In this document: piece after piece, positions 1 through 7,600 of the stretch | How positions within the stretch are numbered: the first letter of the stretch is position 1 | How the letters are laid out: each line of letters starts with the position of its first letter | Source of the DNA: Botryococcus braunii | Lineage: Eukaryota; Chlorophyta; Trebouxiophyceae | Assembly: GCA_002005505.1 (NCBI GenBank) | Contig: KV908817.1 | Coordinates: 1-13,403 of the forward strand | Length of the DNA stretch: 13,403 nt | Reading direction: 5' to 3' | The notes under the pieces: generated by a model | The model's input: only the letters and a program-made list of their open reading frames with translations | What the model was told of the DNA's origin: nothing | Databases searched by the model: none | Position numbers and translations under genes: made by a program

Positions 1-192
1 GTATTCAAATGTCTCATGAGACTCAATTGAGTCCATTTCCTCATTCATAGCCTCCTTCCAGTATACCCATTGAGGTGAATTCCTCGCCTCAAGCCAATCG
101 TTAGGGATTTTTACATTCCTAGAGGATAGGACCTCCTTCTCCATGATGTAATGATCTAGGAAATTCACGAAGACAAAGGCTAGATGCAAGAT
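1..192 (-). pseudogene. Ty1/copia reverse transcriptase fragment (N-terminal edge, cut by window)
   Basis: The minus strand is open for 64 codons from 192 to the left edge, after an in-frame TAG at 195-193. The translation includes WLEARNSPQWVYWKEAMNEE followed by MDSIESHETFEY. This matches the start of the RVT_2 domain of Ty1/copia polyproteins, where a WKEAM-x-EEM-x-S block precedes a short spacer and a T-[WF]-E motif. The catalytic RT motifs would lie outside the window, so nothing can be said about intactness to the left. Upstream on its strand the reading frame stops within 20 codons, and the sequence passes into chromovirus LTR-like DNA near 207. It is therefore a fragment, probably of the same broad copia lineage as the gag-protease pseudogene at 1893-2883, although common origin cannot be shown. 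A 12-bp direct repeat (AAGACAAAGGCT at 170-181 and 195-206) sits at this junction. Confidence 0.75.
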
Positions 193-206
193 CTAAGACA
201 AAGGCT
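170..206. repeat. 12-bp direct repeat at copia/LTR junction
   Basis: AAGACAAAGGCT occurs at 170-181 and again at 195-206, a spacing of 25 bp. It lies exactly where copia-like coding sequence gives way to chromovirus LTR-like sequence. It could be a duplication made when the two fragments were joined. It is too long to be the 5-bp target duplication expected of an LTR element. Confidence 0.7.
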
Positions 207-316
207 CGTGTGAGAATGACCTCACACAGGTGCATACCGAGTCGTATGCACCCTCGTGGTCGAAGACCACGTGAGACCCGTATCCGACGGGTGGACGTAT
301 CCGGAAGTACGTTACA
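207..316 (-). mobile_element. Chromovirus LTR fragment with tandem hairpins
   Basis: On the minus strand an LTR begins at 316 with TGTAACG, directly after a polypurine tract (330-317). The same tract-plus-TGTAACG arrangement recurs at 1006-1026 on the plus strand. Only about 110 bp of the LTR remain before copia-like sequence starts, so its other end is missing. The retained part consists almost entirely of five consecutive inverted repeats between 208 and 312. It belongs with the minus-strand integrase fragment at 1184-1605, from which it is separated by the miniature element at 382-1183. Confidence 0.6.
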
Positions 317-330
317 TTTCTCCCCCTCTT
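317..330 (-). other. Polypurine tract before minus-strand LTR
   Basis: The minus strand reads AAGAGGGGGAGAAA immediately before TGTAACG. This is the plus-strand DNA priming site expected next to a 3' LTR. The identical 14-mer occurs at 1006-1019 in the opposite orientation, so the two elements are related. Confidence 0.75.
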
Positions 331-381
331 AGCTAGCCGAGCTCCTGGGAGGCTAACAAAGGGTGAGTGTGGAAGGCTCAC
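331..381 (-). other. 3' untranslated stretch of minus-strand chromovirus
   Basis: About 50 bp lie between the left boundary of the inserted miniature element and the polypurine tract. If the insertion at 382-1183 is removed, the integrase reading frame on the minus strand ends in TGA a few bases into this segment. That is the order expected for a chromovirus 3' end: chromodomain, stop, short untranslated stretch, polypurine tract, LTR. Confidence 0.5.
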
Positions 382-762
382 TGTAACACATCCACAAGAT
401 GGTGAGCTGATGAGCGACGACCCGAAGACACCAAGCCCGAGGACTTGGGTTCGAACTTGCCTTGGGTGTACTGAGTAATAAGCCCGCAGTGAACGGGGTA
501 ACGCCGGCCACAGGCCAAACGCCACTGATTCGAAGAGCTAAATCACTACAGCAGTAAGACACAGCTTATGCTGGGACTCGAGGGAGTGGGCTTAGGAAGG
601 CTAGCACTTGACCTGCAAGTCGGAAGGATACTCGGTGCACTCGAGTATGCGGCTAAATAACCACGACCCTCCCGCAGGCGCGGGGGCTCAAGGCCGCTGA
701 TGAACCTCCTATGTCGGTGCGTTGCGACCTCGCAGTCCCGGGTACGAATCCCGGTCGTTACA
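382..762 (+). repeat. LTR-like block, left (381 bp)
   Basis: It begins TGTAACACA and ends CGGTCGTTACA, and is followed by a primer-binding-like site. It contains a 5-bp-stem hairpin at 671-684 (CCCGC/GCGGG). A GGTTCGAAC B-box-like motif lies at 448-456, and the T-arm-like palindrome CCGGG-TACGAAT-CCCGG at 738-754. Only the last 37 bp (726-762) match the right LTR-like block. Confidence 0.55.
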
Positions 763-764
763 TT

Positions 765-778
765 TGGTATCGGCGAGC
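765..778 (+). other. Primer-binding-like site
   Basis: TGGTATCGGCGAGC begins two bases after the LTR end. The site widely used by plant LTR elements to prime on initiator methionine tRNA begins TGGTATCAGAGC. The first seven bases match here and later ones diverge, so use of that tRNA is plausible but not certain. Confidence 0.6.
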
Positions 779-1005
779 AGGAAACCCATTTTCCTCTCGC
801 ATTGCGATCACGCGGTGCGACGCGCCTGCCCACAAGGGGGATGGGATTCCAGGCCGTAACATCCGGACGCAATCTTCCAACGGACCCTCCGTAACGGACA
901 GTCCTTATCCATGGGCTCACTCACCAACCACCACCCACGTGTATGGGCACGTGGACCATCCACCAATTCTCCGTTCCCAGGCACAATCGAGGACGATTGT
1001 GGTCT

Positions 1006-1019
1006 AAGAGGGGGAGAAA
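1006..1019 (+). other. Polypurine tract of miniature element
   Basis: AAGAGGGGGAGAAA lies directly before the TGTAACGAC start of the right LTR, and is identical to the minus-strand tract at 317-330. Confidence 0.75.
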
Positions 1020-1183
1020 TGTAACGACTATCGGGCGATGTCCGATAGTCGGAGCCCTACTTAACCGCTGAGCAATGCCGATAAACACCGATCGTACCTT
1101 TTAGGCACGTGGCACACCCGGCCTAGTTGGTAGGATTCCTCCGAGGGACCTCGCAGTCCCGGGTACGAATCCCGGTCGTTACA
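1020..1183 (+). repeat. LTR, right (164 bp) with tRNA-like module
   Basis: This short LTR has 9-bp terminal inverted repeats (TGTAACGAC/GTCGTTACA). It opens with a perfect hairpin, GACTATCGG at 1026-1034 and CCGATAGTC at 1042-1050 with a 7-nt loop. It closes with a tRNA-like block: an A-box-like GGCCTAGTTGGTA at 1120-1132, and a T-arm-like stem-loop at 1159-1175 containing the B-box-like GGTACGAATCC. The A-to-B spacing of about 42 bp is that of a tRNA gene. Confidence 0.6.
1119..1175 (+). promoter_or_regulatory. tRNA-like A box / B box pair inside LTR
   Basis: GGCCTAGTTGGTA resembles the internal A box of tRNA genes, and GGTACGAATCC differs from the B-box consensus GGTTCGANTCC by one base. 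The B box sits in a correct 5-bp T stem (CCGGG/CCCGG) with a 7-nt loop. No convincing acceptor stem or anticodon arm closes the structure, so this is a tRNA-derived or tRNA-mimicking module that could recruit RNA polymerase III, not a tRNA gene. The T-arm half recurs at 738-754. Confidence 0.5.
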
Positions 1184-1605
1184 GTGTCCCAGTACCTCTT
1201 GAGCACTTCAGGAGCATTGGTCAAATTCCCTTGTGGTTCCCAAGTATTGTGTTCCGGAGAGTGACCTGTCCACTGGACGAGGTACTCGTACTTGGCGGGA
1301 TTTCGAGAATTGACACGACGGTGGGCTATGATGGAGTCCACCTCGTATTCCTCTTCTCCAAGGAGAAGTTCCGCTGGAGGCGGTGGTTGAACTGATCCAT
1401 CCCTACGGTAGGGTTCCAACTTGGATACATGAAAGACATCATGTATTCTCCAGCGTGCAGGCAGAACTAGCTCATAAGCTTGTTTGCCAATGCGCTTGTG
1501 GACTTGGAATGGACCTACCCAACGAGGGAGGAGTTTTGGAGTGCCTTGCTTAAAACGTAGGTCCTTGGAGGACAGAAGGACCCAATCCCCTGGATCCTGG
1601 ATCAG
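1184..1605 (-). pseudogene. Chromovirus integrase C-terminus with chromodomain (fragment)
   Basis: The minus strand is open from about 1605 to 1184. The translation starts in the integrase C-terminal module, with DWVLLSSKDL and the GPY/F-type PRWVGPFQV. HDVFHVSKLEPYRRDG follows, and then a chromodomain (EEEYEVDSIIAHR, EYLVQWTGH, NTWEPQGNL). Two aromatic-cage positions (Y of EYEV, W of QWTG) are present; the third, usually Y, is H here. The catalytic DDE core, RT and protease are absent, so the piece cannot act alone. At 1184 the frame runs straight into the LTR of the inserted miniature element. Across that insertion (381 downward) the frame would end at once in TGA. It is clearly a different family from the chromovirus at 2884-9615. 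Confidence 0.85.
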
Positions 1606-1896
1606 CAGGGAAATACATGCATATTGAGAGATGTTGAATTTGTTCCAACTGCATTGGAAAATTTAATGTCAGTGTCTGCTGGAGTTGTTGATGGTTTAAA
1701 TTTTTCAACAAATCCACTAGGAGAAGTCACACATGTTTGCTGTCAGAAGTCATCGTTTCAAGTAGAAGTGACAAAAGAAAGAGGACTATACTTCTGCTCA
1801 GTGATATGTCAGTCAGTAAAGTTGCCCCATGTTGCTGGCATTGCACATAAGTGTTCGCCAGTGGCTAGATTTAAACCCTTTGGAATTGGATACTAG
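1606..1896 (+). pseudogene. Ty1/copia fragment between protease and integrase, inverted
   Basis: The plus frame from about 1609 to the TAG at 1894-1896 contains ILRDVEFVPTALENLMSVSA followed by GVVDGLNFS and, later, KERGLYFCSV. This fits the segment downstream of copia proteases: a [LI]xDVxxVPxLxxNLLSVS block, a glycine and aromatic pair, then a GLYxL-like motif before the GAG_pre-integrase domain. No WHxRLGH motif follows, so the piece is truncated. There is no credible start codon. It lies head-to-head with the minus-strand copia gag-protease at 1893-2883 and abuts the chromovirus remnant at about 1605. It therefore looks like an inverted internal piece of a copia element. Family assignment rests on the motif pattern alone. 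Confidence 0.6.
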
Positions 1897-2883
1897 TGAA
1901 CATTATGCATCAGACGTACATCATTACACACATGTGTGGAGGCCCCAGAATCTATCACCCAATGTGAGGACAATTCACTTGAGTCAGAGGAGTATGTAGT
2001 TGCCATTCCTCCTACAGGATTTTGAGGTCGCCCTCTGCCAGCCAGGATTGCAGCCCTTCTGGCGCAATCATCTTTGTACTTCTGACAATTCAGCCTGATG
2101 TGACCCTCCTCTAAGCAGAACCAGCACCCATGAAAGTTGGTAGGCACGTCATGGGGCATGCCCCTGGGTCTATTGCCATCAAACCCAGGTGCATTCTTTG
2201 GTCTAGGGGGACCAGAGGGAACAAGATTTGCAGAAGCAGAGGGAGCTTTCTCCTGATCAATGCCCAGAAACTTGGCACATGCACTGATATGAGATACAAC
2301 CTCATCCTCATCTTTCCCCACACATGAATCATACAAATGGGACTGACTGTGGGTAAAGGCCTTGGGAAGACAGCTAACTATACCCATGGCAAGGCGCTCC
2401 TCATCAACAGGGTGTTTGTTAGCCCTCAAACCTCTAGCCAGCTTGTACTTCATGGCCACAAATGCCATGTAAGTCTGGGCATCCTCAATTTTACCTGAGT
2501 CAAGCAGAAAGGCCCATTTTGACATGAGCTTCTGGTTCTTTCCGCCTGTGAACTTGCCTTTCAGCCAGTCATACGCCTCCTTGGTTGAAGGCTTGTCCAG
2601 AGCTGCATCAACCCACTCATCTGGAATTTTTTCAGTATCTAGGCTCTTAGCCAAAGCATCACCTGGGTGTATTAGGATGTTCCTCGTCCAAACACACCTT
2701 GATTTTCTTGCTACTAGCAACATTCTCTACATCCTTCATCCATCTGAGACCATTTATGCATAACACATCAAGTGATTGGGCCAACTTCTGTGTGTTATAG
2801 ACTGGGTTTAGTGGGTCTCCTGTGCTGCCTGATACAACATGCTGTACAGCTGCAGCAACACCTGTACCAGTTGCTCCACCAGG
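1893..2883 (-). pseudogene. Ty1/copia gag-protease pseudogene (main part)
   Basis: This is a copia gag of the UBN2/retrotran_gag type on the minus strand. It includes the YDWLKGKFTGG block, the MSKWAFLLDSGKIEDAQTY helix region, and a CCHC zinc knuckle (C-x2-C-x4-H-x4-C, CWFCLEEGHIRLNC, 2126-2085). The protease start WVIDSGASTHVCND follows, with the DSG active site at 1952-1944. The frame ends in TAG at 1895-1893, soon after the protease motif, so most of the polyprotein is missing. The first part of gag (from 2883 downward) is in another frame and ends in TGA at 2661-2659. A single indel between about 2661 and 2700 has therefore broken the gene. The N-terminus lies across the inserted chromovirus at 9616-9647. 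Confidence 0.85.
2879..2883. repeat. Target-site duplication CCAGG, left copy
   Basis: CCAGG immediately precedes the 5' LTR and CCAGG (9616-9620) immediately follows the 3' LTR. Five bases is the usual target duplication for Ty3/gypsy integrases. Confidence 0.95.
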
Positions 2884-3171
2884 TGTAACGGTCTCCTCGT
2901 ATTGCTGTAGTCATAGCTTCCGCCTGTGACATGTGGGGATTCTACTCGTTACCCGTTACAAGTGCTCCACCGGCTCTTGGCGGGATATTCCTAGCTGGCT
3001 CCTATGTACCTCCTATCGGGGGGGTACTCGCCCGAGCCTATGGAGGGAAGTAGGGCGCCATGCTATGGCATTGGGCATTGATTACTGACTCAGAGAGTAA
3101 TCTTACTTGTAACGAGCTCCGTGTCTCAACTATTATTCCCTTTCTCTTCCCTTGCATTGCTGAGTACTACA
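2884..3171 (+). repeat. 5' LTR (288 bp)
   Basis: It runs from TGTAACGG to ACTACA and matches the 3' LTR at 287 of 288 positions. It carries the start of the element's transcript by family rule, but I see no convincing TATA box. The TGTAACG start is shared with the older LTRs at 316 and 1020. Confidence 0.95.
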
Positions 3172-3173
3172 AG

Positions 3174-3184
3174 TGGTTTCGGCG
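3174..3184 (+). other. Possible primer-binding site
   Basis: TGGTTTCGGCG begins two bases after the 5' LTR, the expected place for a primer-binding site starting TGG. It does not match the initiator methionine site and I cannot name the tRNA. A comparison with tRNA 3' ends of the species would settle it. Confidence 0.35.
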
Positions 3185-3186
3185 TT

Positions 3187-3729
3187 ATGGCTACGACAAC
3201 CTCTGATGTTAATACCAACATCGTTTTTTCCGCTGATTTCTTAGCCGCTGTCAAATCTGCAATTGAATCTTCGGACATTAGATGTCCATTTAGGAAAGAT
3301 CTGGTTCATTTTTTATCGCACACACATGAGTATTTACCCCAACATGAAGTGCTCTTGTTAGCAATCGTCAACAATTCTCGAATTTTTGCTCACTGGGCCG
3401 ATAAGTTTAAGGAACTTGCAAAAGCGTTTAAGGACAAAGATGATCACGAATTGTGTGAGCGAATTATGACGGACCATCTCAGCAGAGTGGGTACCGCCAA
3501 CTTCGCGGGCTGGGTCGCAGCGGCCCAGGGCATTTACGAAGACTGGCTGACACGAACAGTAGGTGATTATGATTGGGACGACAATGGTAATGAGGAAGGT
3601 CCCTCCCCTACGTCGAATGTTGTTCCTGTTGGACCTGTGCCACCTGTGGAACCCGTGCCCATGGAGACAGAGCTGGGAGCACCGAAGCTGATTGACAGCT
3701 GTTTACGAAAGAAGATTTATATCATGTAG
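3187..3729 (+). pseudogene. Chromovirus gag, N-terminal part
   Basis: ATG at 3187 is the first start after the LTR and opens a 180-codon frame ending TAG at 3727-3729. The product begins MATTTSDVNTN, is mostly helical and acidic (the DYDWDDNGNEEG region), and turns proline/valine rich near its end (PVGPVPPVEPVPMETE). I recognise no named domain. Its position between LTR and capsid-like sequence makes it the leading part of gag. The last dozen or so residues are probably out of frame, because a second frame opens at 3696 and runs on into the capsid-like region. A frameshift near 3690 thus seems to have cut gag. The frame is the same one used by pol. Confidence 0.6.
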
Positions 3730-4658
3730 CACTAACCACAAAACCAGCGGTGGTTTCCATTAAAACGTGGCTATCACTGAATAGCCAGGAGAGGCGCCTC
3801 ATGCTGACTGGCGCGGACCGTACGGGTACACCCCCACCGATGTCTTTGCCTTTCAATTTGGATGCTTTAGAACCCACAATACCTTTGATGAATACTGAAA
3901 TGCAAATTCCGAAGACATAGAAGCACAGGTACAGTGATAAGATGCTCCCGCCACCCGAGAAATTCACTGGCGCGCTCGAAGGTGCTTCTATCTCTTTGTT
4001 TTTAACACAGATACGTGCATACTTGTGTACACAATTGGGAGTATCTCAACCTCTTGAATCAGAATGGGGAACATTACTTTTCAATCATTTGAGTGGTGAC
4101 GCTCTTGATTTGGTACACGCTACGATGGAATCTGTTAAACGACCTTTAACGTGGTCAGAAACATGTGATTTACTGACCAATGCATTTGTGGACGTTTCTC
4201 ACAATGCCGTCCACTTGGGGGAACAACTGGATTCCCTTACGTTAAAAGAATTTGACGGAAAAGGCGGGCTCATTGCCTTTTGTCATAAATACCAATCTTT
4301 GGCCACCAAATTGGGGTCACGCAGGTCTGACGAGGACCATGTAAAGCATTTATATGACATCTTACCTAGACGCATGTGCGCCATGTTGACTGCAAAGTTC
4401 GATTTTACAACCTCTGTCAAACTCGTGGATGTATTGCGTGCTCTACGCACCTCCCGTTTTGGTTTGGAAAGCACAGCCAAACCATCAAAAGACTCACGGA
4501 CGCACGCAGGTAATGGCCATACTCGTTATGGTCCATCAACGAGGGGAGGCTTCACTCCTCCCTTCCTTCTTCCTTCTTCTTCCTCGGGGAGGCTCGACTC
4601 ACCGGGGATCTTATCAAAATCGTGGTGGCTTCAACCACAATCGTCACTGGCAAGCTGA
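3696..4658 (+). pseudogene. Chromovirus gag, capsid-like part with internal TAG
   Basis: This frame is open from 3696 to an in-frame TAG at 3918-3920 and again from 3921 to TGA at 4656-4658. After the TAG it reads MLPPPEKFTG at 3942, then SISLFLTQIRAYL, LFNHLSGDALDL and a helical capsid-type core (TWSETCDLLTNAF, FDGKGGLIAFCHKYQSLATK). This resembles the retrotransposon gag capsid of chromoviruses, where a PPP-x-FxG start precedes helices with the F-x-x-L-x-x-K pattern. The C-terminal part becomes glycine/arginine rich (TRYGPSTRGG). No CCHC zinc knuckle is visible in any frame before pol. The frame gives way to the pol frame near 4540-4600, at a pyrimidine-only run flanked by near-duplicate sequence. 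Capsid-like and pol frames overlap at 4429-4658. Confidence 0.75.
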
Positions 4659-7600
4659 CGGACCTACCACGCCGAACAACAACCAAGCAAACTCCAACAA
4701 TGGCAACCATGGCCACGATAATAAGCGCCGTCGCACGGCTTTTCAATATCTGAGGGAGAATAAGGTAGCTTCCCCTCATCTTTGTGCTCTTTCCGCAAGA
4801 TCGCAAGGCAACGCAACACAGTTGGCCTCGAGTTGTGACGTCTCTTGCAACATGCCTTCCAGTAGCAACCTCAATAAATCTATCTTAAAACCACATTCAA
4901 CTGCTCGTGACCTTCGTAATGCAGTCGATTGCTCCAAGCAGTCACTCCGGTTGGGAGATAACTCGCAGTTCAGTCGTGTGTTCGCCTCCAAGTACGAACC
5001 CTCTTTTGACATGTCAGCCCCGGGGTCTATTGCAGGGCAACAAATAAATGTGAAGTTAGATACGCAAGCTTCTACGTCATATCTGCCTAGCCATATTGCT
5101 GCCAAGGTTGGCGTGTGCCTGGGAACACCGGACAGAACCTTGCAAGCTTCTGTTGCGGATGGACATAAGTTGAATATGTATGGGATTTATGAATGTGTTT
5201 TCCAACTTCAGGGACAAAACCTGAAAGCTTCTTGCATTGTCGCAGACCTTCCAGGAGATATCTTGTATCTTGGTAGAGACTGGCTCACAACTATGGGTGC
5301 AAGGCTTGACTTTGTGGATGGTTGTTTCTCGTTGCAAGTCGGCAAAGACAAATTAGTATTTAAAGCTGAAGAGGACTCTCCAGAGACGATCCAAGGCATA
5401 GGATCAGTTTTATGTGCTTTGAACTTGAATGGTCCTAGTGATCTTCATCAACGCTTGTCCTCTGTAAATCCTTTGATTGCTGACCTCCTCCGGGAGTTTG
5501 AAGATTTGTTTCCAGGGTCCTTGCCTGCCGGTTTACCTCCATATAGGGGAACCCACCACGTGATTGATCTGGACCCCAACATACCCATCAAGCCAGGCTA
5601 CACACCACGCCATTCTCCAAAGGAAAAAGCTGCAATTGAGGCTAACATCCTTCAACTGTTGGCTCTGGGCCTGATTGAGGACAGTACCCACCCTTTTTCT
5701 GCCCCTGTTTTGTTAGTTGAGAAAAAGGATGGGTCTTTGCGCATGGTGGTGGATTATCGCAAGTTGAACAGTGCCACCATCAAAAATAGCACACCCTTAC
5801 CTAGGTTAGATGAAACCTTAGATGAGCTTGCTGGTGCTAAATACTTTACGTCCTTGGACCTCCATAGTGGGTACCATCAGTTGAGAATTGATGATAGTGA
5901 TGTCCCAAAAACCTCTTTTAAAACTCATATGGGCCAATTTCAGTTTAAAGTGTTGCCATTTGGCCTGTCTAACGCTCCAGCCACCTTTCAAACAGCAATG
6001 AACAGAGTATTTGCCAAGTATCTTCATAAATTTGTAGTCATCTATCTAGATGACATCATGATATATAGTAAGACCAAAGAGGAACATCTTAAGCATCTGC
6101 AACTTGTTTTCCAACTTCTCAGAGACAATCGTTTCTATTTGAAACTCTCCAAGTGCTCATTCATGGAAGATTGGACCCTATTTTTAGGATACTATGTGGG
6201 GCCTGAGGGCATTAAACCGGATCCTGCAAAAATTTCTGCTGTCAAAGATTGGCCTATCCCTTCAAATGTTACTGAAGTGCGCGCATTTTTGGGGCTTTGC
6301 AATTTCTTCAGGAGATTTGTGCAGGGCTTCTCTGCACTAGCGCTCCCCCTCGTCAATCTCACCAAGAAGCATGCAGTATTTAGATGGACCATTGCATGCC
6401 ACGAGGGATTTGAAGGGCTGAAGACGGCCCTTACTGAAGCGCCAATTCTCCAAGCGCCTGACCCCTCTCTCCCTTACACTCTTGTCACAGATGCTTCTGG
6501 ATTTGGGATGGGTGCAGTTTTATTGCAGAATGACAAACCCATTGCATACTTGTCTAAGCGTTTCTCTGCAGCAGAAATGAACTATTCAGTGTCTGAGCAG
6601 GAATTGTGTGCCACCATATATGCGCTGAAAGCTTGGAGACATTACCTTGAAGGTTGTGACGGTCTTACTATTATCACAGATCATCATCCAAATACTTTCT
6701 TTCAAGGCACTCCTGTTCTGAGCAGGAGGCAAGCAAGGTGGTATGAAACTCTGCAAAGGTTCCACTTCAGCTGGAAGTACGAGCCTGGACACACAAATGT
6801 GGCTGATCCCTTGTCAAGATGCTCTAACCTTTTGAATACTGTTGCGGAGCACAGGCAACACATTCTCGCGGCGTTTACTCGCGCACAGGCCCGAGCTGCG
6901 GATCTCGATCATGCAACGCTTTCGGGACAACAGAGTGGTCCGGTTACTTCCGCGCCATTTCAGAACACCATCTTAGTTCAAGATAAGTCTATTTCTCATT
7001 CGAAACCGAACTTACCTGTAACGGTACCCGGTTGTGCGAGTCACCTGCAGTCTAACGACCTGCAAGTTCAGTCCCACCCCACAACGGTAGAATGTGAAGT
7101 TTTTTCAAGTGATTTAGGCTTCAGTATACCAAATGAGTTGAACCAACACCTTTCGGGGAAATTCCGTTCCCACAGCATACATTTTCCAAGTGAGCTGCAA
7201 CTTCCAGGCCCACCCCTGCTTGACAAACTTAAAAGGGCTTATCAGAAAGACCCTAAGTTCTCGATGACCTCTACAACTGATAAATTGAAGTTTCATGATG
7301 GATTTTGGTGGAAGACGGTGAAGCAAGGGCACCAACGCATCGTGGTACCCTGTGACTCTGAAGTGAAGTGTGGGCTCATCGCAGAATTTCATGACACACC
7401 TTCATATGGGCACATGGGAAGTAAGCGGACTTTGGAAGTCTTACAGCGCCATTTTACATGGCCAGGCATGGTTGGGGACGTCAAACGTTTCATTTCCAGC
7501 TGTGACAGCTGCCAACGCAACAAACCCGACACAGCCGGCCCAAAAGGCCTACTCCGGCCTCTTCCAATCCCAGATAAGCCCTGGAATTCACTCTCATTTG

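Larger units (their letters stand above)
382..1183 (+). mobile_element. Miniature non-coding LTR element (TRIM-like), 802 bp
   Basis: An LTR-like block starting TGTAAC and ending GTTACA (382-762) is followed after two bases by a primer-binding-like site (765-778). Then come 230 bp without a credible ORF, a polypurine tract (1006-1019), and a second LTR-like block (1020-1183) that starts TGTAACGAC and ends GTCGTTACA. This order is that of an LTR retrotransposon with nearly all of its interior gone. The two LTRs are not copies of each other: they are 381 and 164 bp long and share only the last 37 bp and the first six. The flanking pentamers (CTCAC on the left, GTGTC on the right) are not a target duplication. 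It is therefore either a recombinant of two related elements or a remnant, not a simple TRIM. It interrupts the minus-strand chromovirus at its stop codon. Confidence 0.55.

Noticed and set aside
193..1007. Several open frames of 60 to 125 codons on both strands in the LTR-like region
   Set aside because: They overlap LTRs, hairpins and the non-coding interior of the miniature element, and match no family.
1119..1175. Functional tRNA gene
   Set aside because: A- and B-box-like sequences and a T arm are present, but no acceptor stem or credible anticodon arm closes the structure, and the block sits inside an LTR.
2130..2763. Plus-strand frames opposite the copia gag
   Set aside because: They are antisense shadows of a minus-strand gag with a clear zinc knuckle and protease motif.
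4429..4480. The ATG at 4429 as the true pol start
   Set aside because: The first codons of this frame overlap capsid coding in another frame and resemble nothing. Recognisable pol-frame sequence begins near 4586, so pol is expected to be made by fusion with gag.
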